A stretch of DNA of 45,622 nucleotides from RGIG2000 sp045612665 (GTDB taxonomy: Bacteria > Bacillota > Clostridia > Oscillospirales > CAG-272), in assembly GCA_045612665.1 (NCBI GenBank), contig JAZKZO010000042.1, positions 1 through 45,622 of the forward strand, in the 5' to 3' direction. The translations under genes were made by a program, and so were the position numbers. The stretch's first letter is position 1. Each line of letters begins with the position of its first letter. This document shows, piece by piece, positions 23,848 to 30,538 of the stretch. Below the pieces are notes generated by a model. It saw only the letters and a program-made list of their open reading frames with translations. It did not search any database and was not told the DNA's origin.

Positions 23848-23876
23848 ATTATATATCATAATATTCTATTTGTCAA
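23848..23876 (-). promoter_or_regulatory. Perfect sigmaA promoter of the pseudoknot RNA
   Basis: TTGACA (23876-23871), 17-base spacer and TATAAT (23853-23848) on the minus strand, directly after the terminator of the preceding RNA unit. Confidence 0.8.
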
Positions 23877-23880
23877 CACA

Positions 23881-24024
23881 AAAAATAAAAGTAGCACCCC
23901 ACGGGCTAAGCTCTCACCGCCCATTCAATGACACAATGTGTCGTGCTACTTTTTTATATAAGAAACGGCCCGCATGCGCGTATCGTCAACACATCTCTAT
24001 TTAGAGCAGGACCGCCGTTTCTGC
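23881..24024 (-). ncRNA. Candidate structured RNA with branched stems and terminator
   Basis: Transcription is expected from about 24024. The first domain is closed by AGAAACGGC/GCCGTTTCT (24022-24014 with 23969-23961) and holds CTCTA/TAGAG and CGCATGCG. The second is closed by an 11-bp stem AAAAGTAGCAC/GTGCTACTTTT (23953-23943 with 23897-23887) and contains the palindrome GACACATTGTGTC and a GGGC/GCCC hairpin, a three-way junction. The 11-bp stem runs into ATTTTTT and doubles as terminator. Length about 140 nt; no long ORF. Family not recognised. Confidence 0.55.
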
Positions 24025-24028
24025 CAAT

Positions 24029-24057
24029 ATTATATATTGAAAATTCTTGTTTGTCAA
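24029..24057 (-). promoter_or_regulatory. Perfect sigmaA promoter of the branched RNA
   Basis: TTGACA (24057-24052), 17-base spacer and TATAAT (24034-24029) on the minus strand, 15 bp after the terminator of the lipoprotein gene. Confidence 0.8.
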
Positions 24058-24068
24058 CACAAAAAAAT

Positions 24069-24093
24069 AAAAGGGCAGATTTTCTGCCCTTTT
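24069..24093 (-). terminator. Intrinsic terminator of the lipoprotein gene
   Basis: GGGCAGA (24073-24079) pairs with TCTGCCC (24083-24089); T-runs on both sides. Confidence 0.88.
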
Positions 24094-24516
24094 TTAGTCG
24101 TTATAGTCTATGTCAAGTGAGTAGATTCCGTAGCCGAGGTCGTTATGAACGATTTCGATATCGATTTCGAGCGCAACGCCGTCAACGATTATATTTGCCT
24201 CGAGGTCGTATTCGCTACCGTCAACCTCGCTATCGTAAAGCGCGCTCGATTTGCTCGTGTATCTCTTTATCTCGATGCCGTTTTGGAAATCTATGCCGAT
24301 TAGCGCTTCCTTATCGCCAAAGTATTTTTCAAGGTTTAACGGCTTTTCGGGATGCAAATACCCCTTCGCGCTCTCAAAATCGCCCTTCCCTATCTCCGCA
24401 AGGAAGGCCTCTGCCGTTTCCTTCGCCTCGTCCTTTTTAATTCTCGTACCACAGCCTACAAGGGAAATCGCAAGCACGAGCACGAGTAAAACTGAAAGTA
24501 TCGCTTTAATTTTCAT
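24094..24516 (-). CDS. Small lipoprotein of unknown function
   Basis: This 140-residue protein has a lipoprotein signal peptide with lipobox LVGC (C22). A mature domain follows (about 30-140) that alternates helix (KDEAKETAEAFLAEIGKGDF) and beta-rich segments, resembling small NTF2-like or DUF4878-type extracytoplasmic lipoproteins. This class is common in Firmicutes and often senses or buffers envelope components, but no specific role can be named. GGGGG before the ATG is the ribosome site. No clear promoter is seen; the gene begins 60 bp after the rubrerythrin remnant and a GC-rich hairpin. Confidence 0.82.
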   Translation of the reverse strand: MKIKAILSVLLVLVLAISLVGCGTRIKKDEAKETAEAFLAEIGKGDFESAKGYLHPEKPLNLEKYFGDKEALIGIDFQNGIEIKRYTSKSSALYDSEVDGSEYDLEANIIVDGVALEIDIEIVHNDLGYGIYSLDIDYND

Positions 24517-24546
24517 AAAAATATCCCCCTATGTGTCTGTAATTTA

Positions 24547-24580
24547 ACAAAACGCCACCGCTTTAGGCGGTGGCGTTAGG
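24547..24580 (-). terminator. GC-rich terminator after the rubrerythrin remnant
   Basis: AACGCCACCGC (24551-24561) pairs with GCGGTGGCGTT (24567-24577), followed on the minus strand by TTGTTAAATT; an 11-bp perfect stem. Confidence 0.8.
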
Positions 24581-24600
24581 TGTTTATTCGCCTAAGTCGA

Positions 24601-24683
24601 TTAGTTCTTGAAGTATCTATTAAGAAGTCCCTCAAATGCCTTTCCGTGGCGCGCCTCGTCGCGTGCCATTTCGTGAACGGTAT
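24601..24683 (-). pseudogene. Rubrerythrin C-terminal remnant
   Basis: The minus strand encodes TVHEMARDEARHGKAFEGLL then NRYFKN and TAA, matching the last 26 residues of the reverse rubrerythrin at 26147. The body is missing; the break at 24683 adjoins a hairpin-rich interspersed repeat. Together with the remnant at 22510 it marks past rearrangement of a rubrerythrin tandem. Confidence 0.85.
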
Positions 24684-24815
24684 TCGTAGGCTTCCCCTTT
24701 GAGCGAAGGGGAAGCTGGCAACGTAGTTGACTGATGAGGTGTAGAATTCATATACGCCATAAATGGCTACACCTCAGCCACCACTCGCGTGGTCCCCCTT
24801 CTCCTCAAGGAGAAT
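24684..24815. repeat. Hairpin-rich interspersed repeat
   Basis: It contains AGGCTTCCCCTTTG/CGAAGGGGAAGCT, GAGGTGTAG...CTACACCTC and TTCTCCTCAAGGAGAA. Related pieces stand at 35.93-36.07 kb (CTCCCTCATCAGATGGAGCC type) and in degenerate form at 32.27-32.35 kb. It separates a rubrerythrin remnant from the intact fusion gene. Confidence 0.6.
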
Positions 24816-24817
24816 GC

Positions 24818-26011
24818 TTAGTTAAAATATCTTTTGAGAAGCCCCTCGAATGCCTTGCCGTGTCGGGCTTCGTCGCGAGCCATTTCGTGAACTGTGTCGT
24901 GAATAGCGTCGAGGTTAAGCTCCTTTGCGCGCTTTGCAAGGTCGAACTTGCCCATTGTTGCGCCATTTTCAGCCTCAACTCTCATTTCGAGGTTCTTCTT
25001 TGTTGAGTCAGTTACAACCTCGCCAAGAAGCTCTGCAAACTTTGCTGCGTGCTCAGCCTCTTCCCAAGCTGCCTTTTCCCAGTAAAGACCGATTTCAGGA
25101 TATCCCTCACGGTGTGCTACTCTTGCCATTGCAAGATACATACCAACCTCAGTGCACTCACCCATATAGTTAGCGCGAAGGTCCTCGATTATGTCCTCTC
25201 TTGCGCCCTTTGCCACGCCTACGATATGCTCAGCCGCCCATACACGCTCAGCTGACGCGTCAATTTCCTCGAATTTGTCGCTACCTGCCTTGCAAAGTGG
25301 GCATTCATCCGGAGCTTCATCGCCCGAAACGATCTCGCCACAAACTGTGCAACGCCACTTTTTAGCCGACGGATCAAGCTCTTTTTGTGGAGCAGGTGCT
25401 TTTGGAGTTGCATCCGCAAACACGAAATCCGCCTTTGAGTGGTGGCAAAGAGGGCATTCGTAATCGTCAGGCAATTCCTCTCCCTCATACACATAGCCAC
25501 AAACTGCGCAGATCCACGCCTTTTTAGCAACATTTGGCTTTGGCTTGATATTCTTTTGATAGTAGTCATATGTGCAGGTTGGCGCATCGGAGAGCACCTC
25601 TGCCTCCTTTACCTCGGCGATAAAGAGAGTGTGCGCGCCGATATCGATAGAGTCGATAACATCTGCGCTAAGGTACATATTGGTGTTCTTTGTCAAGCGA
25701 ATGAGTCCGTTTTCTGTACGAGCGATCGCACTAAATCCTGCGAGCTTGTCAGTATCTCTTCCGGATGTCATTCCGAACTTGGTAAAGAAATCGAACGATG
25801 TGTCCTCGGTCAATGCGCATACATTGAAGTTGCCACTGTTCTTTATCATTTCATAGGTTTTATTAGCTCTAAGAACGGAAATTGCTATACGCTCAGGCTC
25901 ATTTGCAATCTGCATAACTGTGTTGATTACACACGCGTTATCCTGCGCACCGTCCTTCGCTGTAAGAAGATACAATCCGTATGTTATTTTATAAAACGCC
26001 TTAAAATCCAT
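24818..26011 (-). CDS. Flavin reductase-rubredoxin-rubredoxin-like-rubrerythrin fusion
   Basis: This 397-residue multidomain redox protein has four parts. An FMN-binding flavin reductase domain (1-155; TYGLYLLTAKDG, GRDTDKLAGF) is followed by a rubredoxin (C168, C171, C186, C189), a rubredoxin-like knuckle (C221, C224, C237, C240) and a ferritin-like diiron rubrerythrin domain (260-397; ExxH as EEAEH and EARH). It could carry electrons from NAD(P)H through FMN and rubredoxin to a peroxide-reducing diiron site in one chain. The start at 26011 follows GGAG; the frame upstream is only repeat-derived sequence. Downstream of perR and the reverse rubrerythrin, it belongs to the oxidative-stress group. 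Confidence 0.92.
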   Translation of the reverse strand: MDFKAFYKITYGLYLLTAKDGAQDNACVINTVMQIANEPERIAISVLRANKTYEMIKNSGNFNVCALTEDTSFDFFTKFGMTSGRDTDKLAGFSAIARTENGLIRLTKNTNMYLSADVIDSIDIGAHTLFIAEVKEAEVLSDAPTCTYDYYQKNIKPKPNVAKKAWICAVCGYVYEGEELPDDYECPLCHHSKADFVFADATPKAPAPQKELDPSAKKWRCTVCGEIVSGDEAPDECPLCKAGSDKFEEIDASAERVWAAEHIVGVAKGAREDIIEDLRANYMGECTEVGMYLAMARVAHREGYPEIGLYWEKAAWEEAEHAAKFAELLGEVVTDSTKKNLEMRVEAENGATMGKFDLAKRAKELNLDAIHDTVHEMARDEARHGKAFEGLLKRYFN

Positions 26012-26103
26012 CTTTTTCTCCAACCTGTGTTTATTTTGTCGATTTTTTTCTTTTTTACACACTGCGTTTGCGTAGCAAGGATTTGCCAGCTCCCGCGAAA
26101 CAA

Positions 26104-26138
26104 TCTCATTCCGAATTCCGAATTCCGAATTCCGCATT
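26104..26138. repeat. ATTCCGA heptamer tract
   Basis: Four ATTCCGAATTCCG-type units lie between the reverse rubrerythrin stop and the fusion gene. They add a spurious in-frame N-terminus to the fusion ORF. Similar runs stand at 11.97, 14.02, 27.22, 34.88, 36.09 and 42.88 kb. Confidence 0.8.
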
Positions 26139-26146
26139 TCAATAGA

Positions 26147-26695
26147 TCACTTCTTGAAATAACGATTCAAAAGTCCTTCAAATGCCTTGCCGTGTCTTGC
26201 CTCGTCGCGTGCCATTTCGTGAACGGTGTCGTGAATAGCGTCGAGGTTAAGCTCCTTTGCGCGCTTTGCAAGGTCGAACTTGCCCATTGTTGCGCCGTTT
26301 TCAGCCTCAACTCTCATTTCGAGGTTCTTCTTTGTTGAGTCAGTTACAACCTCGCCAAGAAGCTCTGCAAACTTTGCTGCGTGCTTAGCCTCTTCCCAAG
26401 CTGCCTTTTCCCAGTAAAGACCGATTTCCGGATAGCCCTCACGGTGTGCTACTCTTGCCATTGCAAGATACATACCAACCTCGGTGCACTCACCCATATA
26501 GTTAGCGCGAAGGTCCTCGATAATGTGGTCAGGTGCGCCCTGTGCAACGCCTACAACGTGCTCAGCAGCCCAGTAACGGTTTTCTTCTACAACCTCATTG
26601 AATTTTTCAGCGGGAACCTTGCACTGTGGGCACTTTTCAGGTGCGCTATCTCCCTCGTGAACATATCCGCAAACAGAACATACAAACTTTTTCAT
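26147..26695 (-). CDS. Reverse rubrerythrin
   Basis: This 182-residue peroxide reductase has domains in the reversed order: rubredoxin-like N-terminus (C7, C10, C22, C25; VCSVCGYVHEG) followed by the four-helix diiron domain (E..H motifs in WEEAKHA and DEARHG). Reverse rubrerythrins use NADH-linked electron donors to reduce hydrogen peroxide in anaerobes. The ferritin domain is nearly identical to that of the fusion protein at 24818, differing only by a few residues (EEAKH for EEAEH, and the last residues). It follows perR by about 33 bp and is probably cotranscribed or under PerR control. Confidence 0.94.
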   Translation of the reverse strand: MKKFVCSVCGYVHEGDSAPEKCPQCKVPAEKFNEVVEENRYWAAEHVVGVAQGAPDHIIEDLRANYMGECTEVGMYLAMARVAHREGYPEIGLYWEKAAWEEAKHAAKFAELLGEVVTDSTKKNLEMRVEAENGATMGKFDLAKRAKELNLDAIHDTVHEMARDEARHGKAFEGLLNRYFKK

Positions 26696-26728
26696 AACTT
26701 TTTCTCCTTAATATTTATCAATTTTTTA

Positions 26729-27091
26729 TTATTTACATTCAGCGCATAGACCGTAATAAACGGTTCTATCCGATTCGATTTCGAAGCCCTGACCCGTTAT
26801 GTGTGCGGGATATTCGATTTTGAACTCGAAATCGTAAATTTTTTTGCACTTTTTACACACAAAGTGCGTGTGTGGCTTGGCATATCCGTCGTAGTAAACG
26901 AACTTGTCGTCGGTTTCTACTGTGATAATCGCTCCCATCTCGACAAGCTGTCCGAGGTTGCGATAAACCGTGCCAAGACTTATGTTGGGGATTTCCTTTC
27001 TTACCGCATCGTACACTTGAGTTGCACTTCTGTGTGCGCGCTGTGAGCGTAGATAAGCAAGGATTGCGTCCCTTTGATGCGAGCTTCTCAT
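26729..27091 (-). CDS. perR: Fur-family peroxide regulator (PerR-like)
   Basis: This 120-residue Fur-family repressor has an N-terminal winged helix (SATQVYDAVRKEIPNISLGTVYRNLGQLVE), metal ligands PHTHFVCKKCKKI and a C-terminal YYGLCAECK pair for the structural zinc site. PerR responds to peroxide by oxidation of its metal-binding histidines. The gene next to it and the following gene encode rubrerythrins, the classical PerR targets in Clostridia, which supports PerR rather than Fur or Zur. The promoter overlaps a 13-bp palindrome (27134-27146), so autoregulation is likely. Confidence 0.9.
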   Translation of the reverse strand: MRSSHQRDAILAYLRSQRAHRSATQVYDAVRKEIPNISLGTVYRNLGQLVEMGAIITVETDDKFVYYDGYAKPHTHFVCKKCKKIYDFEFKIEYPAHITGQGFEIESDRTVYYGLCAECK

Positions 27092-27133
27092 TTACACCAT
27101 CCTTTCCGCTTTCATTACTGCTTCTTGTTAAGT

Positions 27134-27181
27134 AGTAATGATTACTGTTATTACTATACACTATATTTTTCGATTTGTCAA
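27134..27181 (-). promoter_or_regulatory. perR promoter with PerR-box-like palindrome
   Basis: TTGACA (27181-27176), 17-base spacer and TATAGT (27158-27153). AGTAATGATTACT (27134-27146) is a perfect 6-1-6 palindrome right at the expected start site, and a further AGTAAT half site adjoins the -10. This fits the A/T-rich 7-1-7 PerR box. Confidence 0.75.
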
Positions 27182-27217
27182 TAGGTTTTTTTAAAAAAAT
27201 TCAAAATTTTTTTAAAA

Positions 27218-27246
27218 TTCGGAATGCGGAATGAGGAATGCGGAAT
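27218..27246. repeat. GGAATGC heptamer tract
   Basis: Four GGAATG[CA] units upstream of the plus-strand ORF at 27302; see the other heptamer tracts. Confidence 0.75.
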
Positions 27247-27301
27247 TATATGTCTAGATTTAGTTAATCATAACTATATATAAATATATTAAGAGGTATA
27301 T

Positions 27302-27607
27302 ATGAATAATAGAAAAGATACAAATAGAAGAGATATAAGAAATAGCGTCGGCTTGCCTGACGATAACGGCAAAATCGCAGGGCTCGTAAGCGAAAATCCT
27401 TACGAAATTTGCGAAAACACGATAGGGTATGCTCGCTCGCACAAGGCACTCTCCTCGCCTCACAACCCGAGCTCATCATTTCATTTGTCCAAAAACAAAG
27501 CCAAGGGCTTCGATTATGGTGCATCCGGTGGCTCCACTTCCCCCAATACCGAGGTCAATGCCGACGGTCAAGGCATCGCCAGCGAAGTGCCAAGAAAAAA
27601 CAACTAA
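27302..27607 (+). CDS. Hypothetical protein (101 aa)
   Basis: The ORF starts MNNRKDTNRRDIRNSVGLPD after AAGAGG and ends in front of a bidirectional terminator. The sequence is polar and Ser/Asn-rich, with no signal peptide, membrane segment or known motif. A plus-strand frame here opposes the direction of most neighbours, and no promoter is evident. The ribosome site and the fit to the terminator are the only support. It could equally be a non-coding spacer. Confidence 0.4.
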   Translation: MNNRKDTNRRDIRNSVGLPDDNGKIAGLVSENPYEICENTIGYARSHKALSSPHNPSSSFHLSKNKAKGFDYGASGGSTSPNTEVNADGQGIASEVPRKNN

Positions 27608-27611
27608 ATAA

Positions 27612-27643
27612 ACAAAAAGAGCGGATTTCTCCGCTCTTTTGTG
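27612..27643. terminator. Bidirectional terminator
   Basis: AAAAGAGCGGA pairs with TCCGCTCTTTT (27615-27625 with 27630-27640); it serves the LRR lipoprotein on the minus strand and the hypothetical ORF on the plus strand. Confidence 0.85.
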
Positions 27644-27646
27644 TCT

Positions 27647-29683
27647 TTAATATTCGCTTTTTCCGCAAACGCATTTGCCGCTTGTGTACGAATGAGTGTG
27701 TCCCCATACAACCGGACGATCCGAACTATTCCAATTGTTATACCAGCCATCTAGTCGGCTTTCTGCTTCGCAATAAATAGTAAGCGAAGCACAACTATTA
27801 AACGCATGATAACCTATCGAAGTTACGCTGTTTGGAATTGTCACTTTTGTAAGTGAAGCACAACCCATGAACGCACAGGCTCCTATCGAGGTTGTGCTAT
27901 TTGGAATAACAATGCTTTCGAGCGAGCTACAATCGGAGAACGCGTAGTTTCCTATCAAAATTACCCCGTTTGGAATAGCAACGCTTTCAAGCGAGCTACA
28001 ATCGGAGAACGCGGAACTCTCTATCGAAACCACACCATTCGGAATAGCGATGCTTTCAAGCGAAGCACAACCCGCGAAAGCAGAACTCCCTATCGAAGTT
28101 ACGCCATTTGGAATCAAAAACGTCGTGTTTTTCTTGCCTATTGCATATTGAATAAGCTTTTTTCCATCCTTTGAATATAAAATTCCGTCAGTAGTTTTAT
28201 ATTCCGTATTGTTTTCGTCAACATCAATGCTTTCAAGCGAACTACAATTGGAGAATGCGTTGCTTCCTATTACTGTTACAGTGCTCGGAATTGTCACTTT
28301 CGCAAGAGATGTGCAATAAGAGAATGCTTTACTTTTTATTTCTGTTACCGTATTCGGTATTACAAGCTCGGTTAGAAGCTCACCGTTCAAATACAAATCC
28401 TTTGTATAAGACACGGGCGTCGAATCAAATGAAATGTTACACCAATCCTCTATTGTTCCAAGATAGTTTACTTTTGTAAGAGATGTGCAGTCCGCAAATG
28501 CAGTACCGCCTATCGAGGTTACGGGATATGTTTTCTCTTTATAAGTTATATTGCTAGAAATAATCACTTCTTTAAGAGATGCCGGTTGTTTTACAATAGT
28601 TGCCTCATTATCTTTTATAGAATATCTAACACCGCTAATTACTGTATAGATTTTTCCGTCGGTGGCTACATCGTTGTTATTACAATTCCACACAACAGGA
28701 AGAAGCGAGGAGTTCCATTTTGAACTCCAACCACTTGGTTCGCTTTCCGCCTCGCAGTAAACAGTAAGCGAGGCGCAACGGTGGAATGCATACTCGCCTA
28801 TCGAGGTTGTTTTGTCAGAAATCGTTACGCTTGTAAGCGAGGCGCAGTCATAAAACGCATACTCGCCTATCGAGGTTACACTACTTGGAATTACAACGCT
28901 TGTAAGCGAGGTACAGCCGCGAAAAGCTTCGCTTTTTATCTCTGTTACCGTGTTTGGAATTACAAGTTCAATTACAAGTTCTCCGTTAAGATAGAAGTCG
29001 TGCGCTCTATTCACCGGATTTGCCGAATTTGATCCAAACGAAATGTCACACCAGCCCTCTATTGTTCCAAGATAGTTTGCGCTTTCAAGTGAATGACAAT
29101 TATAGAACGCATAGTTTCCCATCGAAGTTACACTATTTGGAATTTCTATAGCTTCAAGCGAGGTACAGCCATAAAACGCATACTCTCCTATGCTCGTTAC
29201 GCCATTTGGAATGGTTATGTTTTTTAAATTTGTGCAATCTTTAAAAGCCTCATCAATTATTGTTGAAACTGTTTTTCCTGCATATTTCGACGGAATTACG
29301 ATGTCGCTAACAAATGTGGCTGTTCCCGCACCGACAGCAAGAGTTCCATCTTCAAGTTCATAATAAACAAGGCCAAATGTTCCGTTTTCTTCAGCGTTGT
29401 CTTCTTGAATTTTTCCGAGATTTTGGCTCGTTCCGTCGGTATAGTATATTATGAGCTCACCGTCTATAATTTCAAATTTTTCAACGCCTCTGCCATCTTC
29501 TCCATCTTCGCCTTGCGCGCCTTGTGGGCCTTGCGCACCTGCATCTCCTTTTTCGCCTTGAACGCCTTGTTCTCCTTGGATGCCCTGAGGACCTTGCTCG
29601 CCGCGCATTTCTTCAGAATCACAGCTCACCAATAAAAGGCAAAAAGACAAAATTATTACAAAAGCTAATAAAAATCTTTTCAT
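27647..29683 (-). CDS. BspA-type LRR surface lipoprotein with collagen-like segment
   Basis: This 678-residue lipoprotein has a signal peptide ending in LLVSC (C21). Residues 28-66 are about a dozen Gly-X-Y triplets (GEQGPQGIQGEQ and so on), a collagen-like stalk that may trimerise. BspA/LRR_5 repeats run from about 120 to 640 and are interrupted by two YLNGEL-type inserts. The tail HTHSYTSGKCVCGKSEY matches the paralogue at 6747-8237. It starts only 12 bp after the small membrane protein gene, so it may be read from the parAB operon, an unusual place for a surface adhesin. Its ligand is unknown. Confidence 0.9.
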   Translation of the reverse strand: MKRFLLAFVIILSFCLLLVSCDSEEMRGEQGPQGIQGEQGVQGEKGDAGAQGPQGAQGEDGEDGRGVEKFEIIDGELIIYYTDGTSQNLGKIQEDNAEENGTFGLVYYELEDGTLAVGAGTATFVSDIVIPSKYAGKTVSTIIDEAFKDCTNLKNITIPNGVTSIGEYAFYGCTSLEAIEIPNSVTSMGNYAFYNCHSLESANYLGTIEGWCDISFGSNSANPVNRAHDFYLNGELVIELVIPNTVTEIKSEAFRGCTSLTSVVIPSSVTSIGEYAFYDCASLTSVTISDKTTSIGEYAFHRCASLTVYCEAESEPSGWSSKWNSSLLPVVWNCNNNDVATDGKIYTVISGVRYSIKDNEATIVKQPASLKEVIISSNITYKEKTYPVTSIGGTAFADCTSLTKVNYLGTIEDWCNISFDSTPVSYTKDLYLNGELLTELVIPNTVTEIKSKAFSYCTSLAKVTIPSTVTVIGSNAFSNCSSLESIDVDENNTEYKTTDGILYSKDGKKLIQYAIGKKNTTFLIPNGVTSIGSSAFAGCASLESIAIPNGVVSIESSAFSDCSSLESVAIPNGVILIGNYAFSDCSSLESIVIPNSTTSIGACAFMGCASLTKVTIPNSVTSIGYHAFNSCASLTIYCEAESRLDGWYNNWNSSDRPVVWGHTHSYTSGKCVCGKSEY

Positions 29684-29695
29684 ACTGTCCCCTCT

Positions 29696-30058
29696 TTAAT
29701 TATCAGTCAACTCATCAATCTTCTTTTCAAACTCCTCATCGGTTAGGAAGCCTGCTTTATTCCATTTTGCGAGCTCGTCGGCTTTATCCGCCTTTGTTTC
29801 AAGTGCGTCAATTTTCGCGTCGAGCTTCATTTTCTCGATTGCAACGAGCTTCTCGGAATTTTCAACCATTTGACCGAAGCCGTACAAAATGAATGTCGAT
29901 GCCCACGAAACGAGAAATCCTGCCAAAATCACAAGAATTCCCACCAAAACGAGGTCGTTTGTCATCAAAAGCACACCGGCAACGATTGATAAAATCACGC
30001 CTGCACAGGTAATTACGCCTGCGAGTGTCTTAATTTTTCCACCTATTCCCTTATACAT
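29696..30058 (-). CDS. Small membrane protein with SHOCT-like C-terminus
   Basis: This 120-residue protein has two membrane helices (about 14-33 and 38-60), a charged coiled segment (VENSEKLVAIEKMKLDAKID) and a C-terminal SHOCT-type motif (LAKWNKAGFLTDEEFEKKIDEL). SHOCT segments usually mediate oligomerisation. It follows the next upstream membrane protein by 6 bp, in the parA-parB operon. Function is unknown. Confidence 0.78.
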   Translation of the reverse strand: MYKGIGGKIKTLAGVITCAGVILSIVAGVLLMTNDLVLVGILVILAGFLVSWASTFILYGFGQMVENSEKLVAIEKMKLDAKIDALETKADKADELAKWNKAGFLTDEEFEKKIDELTDN

Positions 30059-30064
30059 AATCCC

Positions 30065-30538
30065 TCACGCGTTTGGCAAAAGGCTGAGCGCCCACGGTAG
30101 CACGTAATGCATAGCCACGCCCACCGCAACACAAGCCACAACGCCAATAATATACATATAGATTTTTACATCCTTAGAGTAGCGCTTTTCGGCAATTTCG
30201 AGCTTTTCGGCATCAATATAGAAGCGTGCGCTATCAAAGTCGGCATTTCCCTCGCTATCAAGCGGTAGAGTGCCACCGACAACGCTAACAATTCGCCTCA
30301 AAATGCCATTTTCCCCGAGGAAGTGTCGATAAAACGCGTTATTTTTGCCAAGCTCGGCAAGAGTTTTAGCATTTTCCTCGCCAACGCACGCGCCACAAAG
30401 CTCACGCACGAGCGAGCCGAGAATTTTCATTTGGAAAAAGTAAACGGTAAACGCAAGAATCGCACCTGTTACAATTCCCCAAACCACAATCTCGGTTGTG
30501 ATTATATGCCCAAGATAGGGCGAGGTCGAGAGTAGCAT
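30065..30538 (-). CDS. Membrane protein of unknown function, coupled to parB
   Basis: The ATG at 30538 overlaps the parB stop (TGATG), so this shorter start (157 residues) is preferred over the in-frame one 11 codons earlier. It has an N-terminal membrane helix (IVVWGIVTGAILAFTVYFF), a soluble middle and a C-terminal helix (YMYIIGVVACVAVGVAMHYV). Clostridial parB genes are often followed by a one-helix DUF4446 protein; this sequence does not show that family's motifs to me. Coupling to parB suggests that its level is tied to chromosome-segregation proteins. Confidence 0.75.
   Translation of the reverse strand: MLLSTSPYLGHIITTEIVVWGIVTGAILAFTVYFFQMKILGSLVRELCGACVGEENAKTLAELGKNNAFYRHFLGENGILRRIVSVVGGTLPLDSEGNADFDSARFYIDAEKLEIAEKRYSKDVKIYMYIIGVVACVAVGVAMHYVLPWALSLLPNA

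Noticed and set aside
26012..26137. A 42-residue N-terminal extension of the fusion rubrerythrin
   Set aside because: It is translated repeat sequence (MRNSEFGIRNE from ATTCCGA units); the ATG at 26011 has a good ribosome site.
25439..26338. A 299-codon plus-strand frame antisense to the rubrerythrin genes
   Set aside because: It lies opposite two clearly coding genes, has Cys/His/Val-rich composition typical of a reverse-strand shadow, and no ribosome site or promoter.
27647..29683. Internal DNA repeats in the LRR lipoprotein gene as a separate repeat element
   Set aside because: They follow the protein-level BspA repeat period and stay in frame; they are domain repeats.
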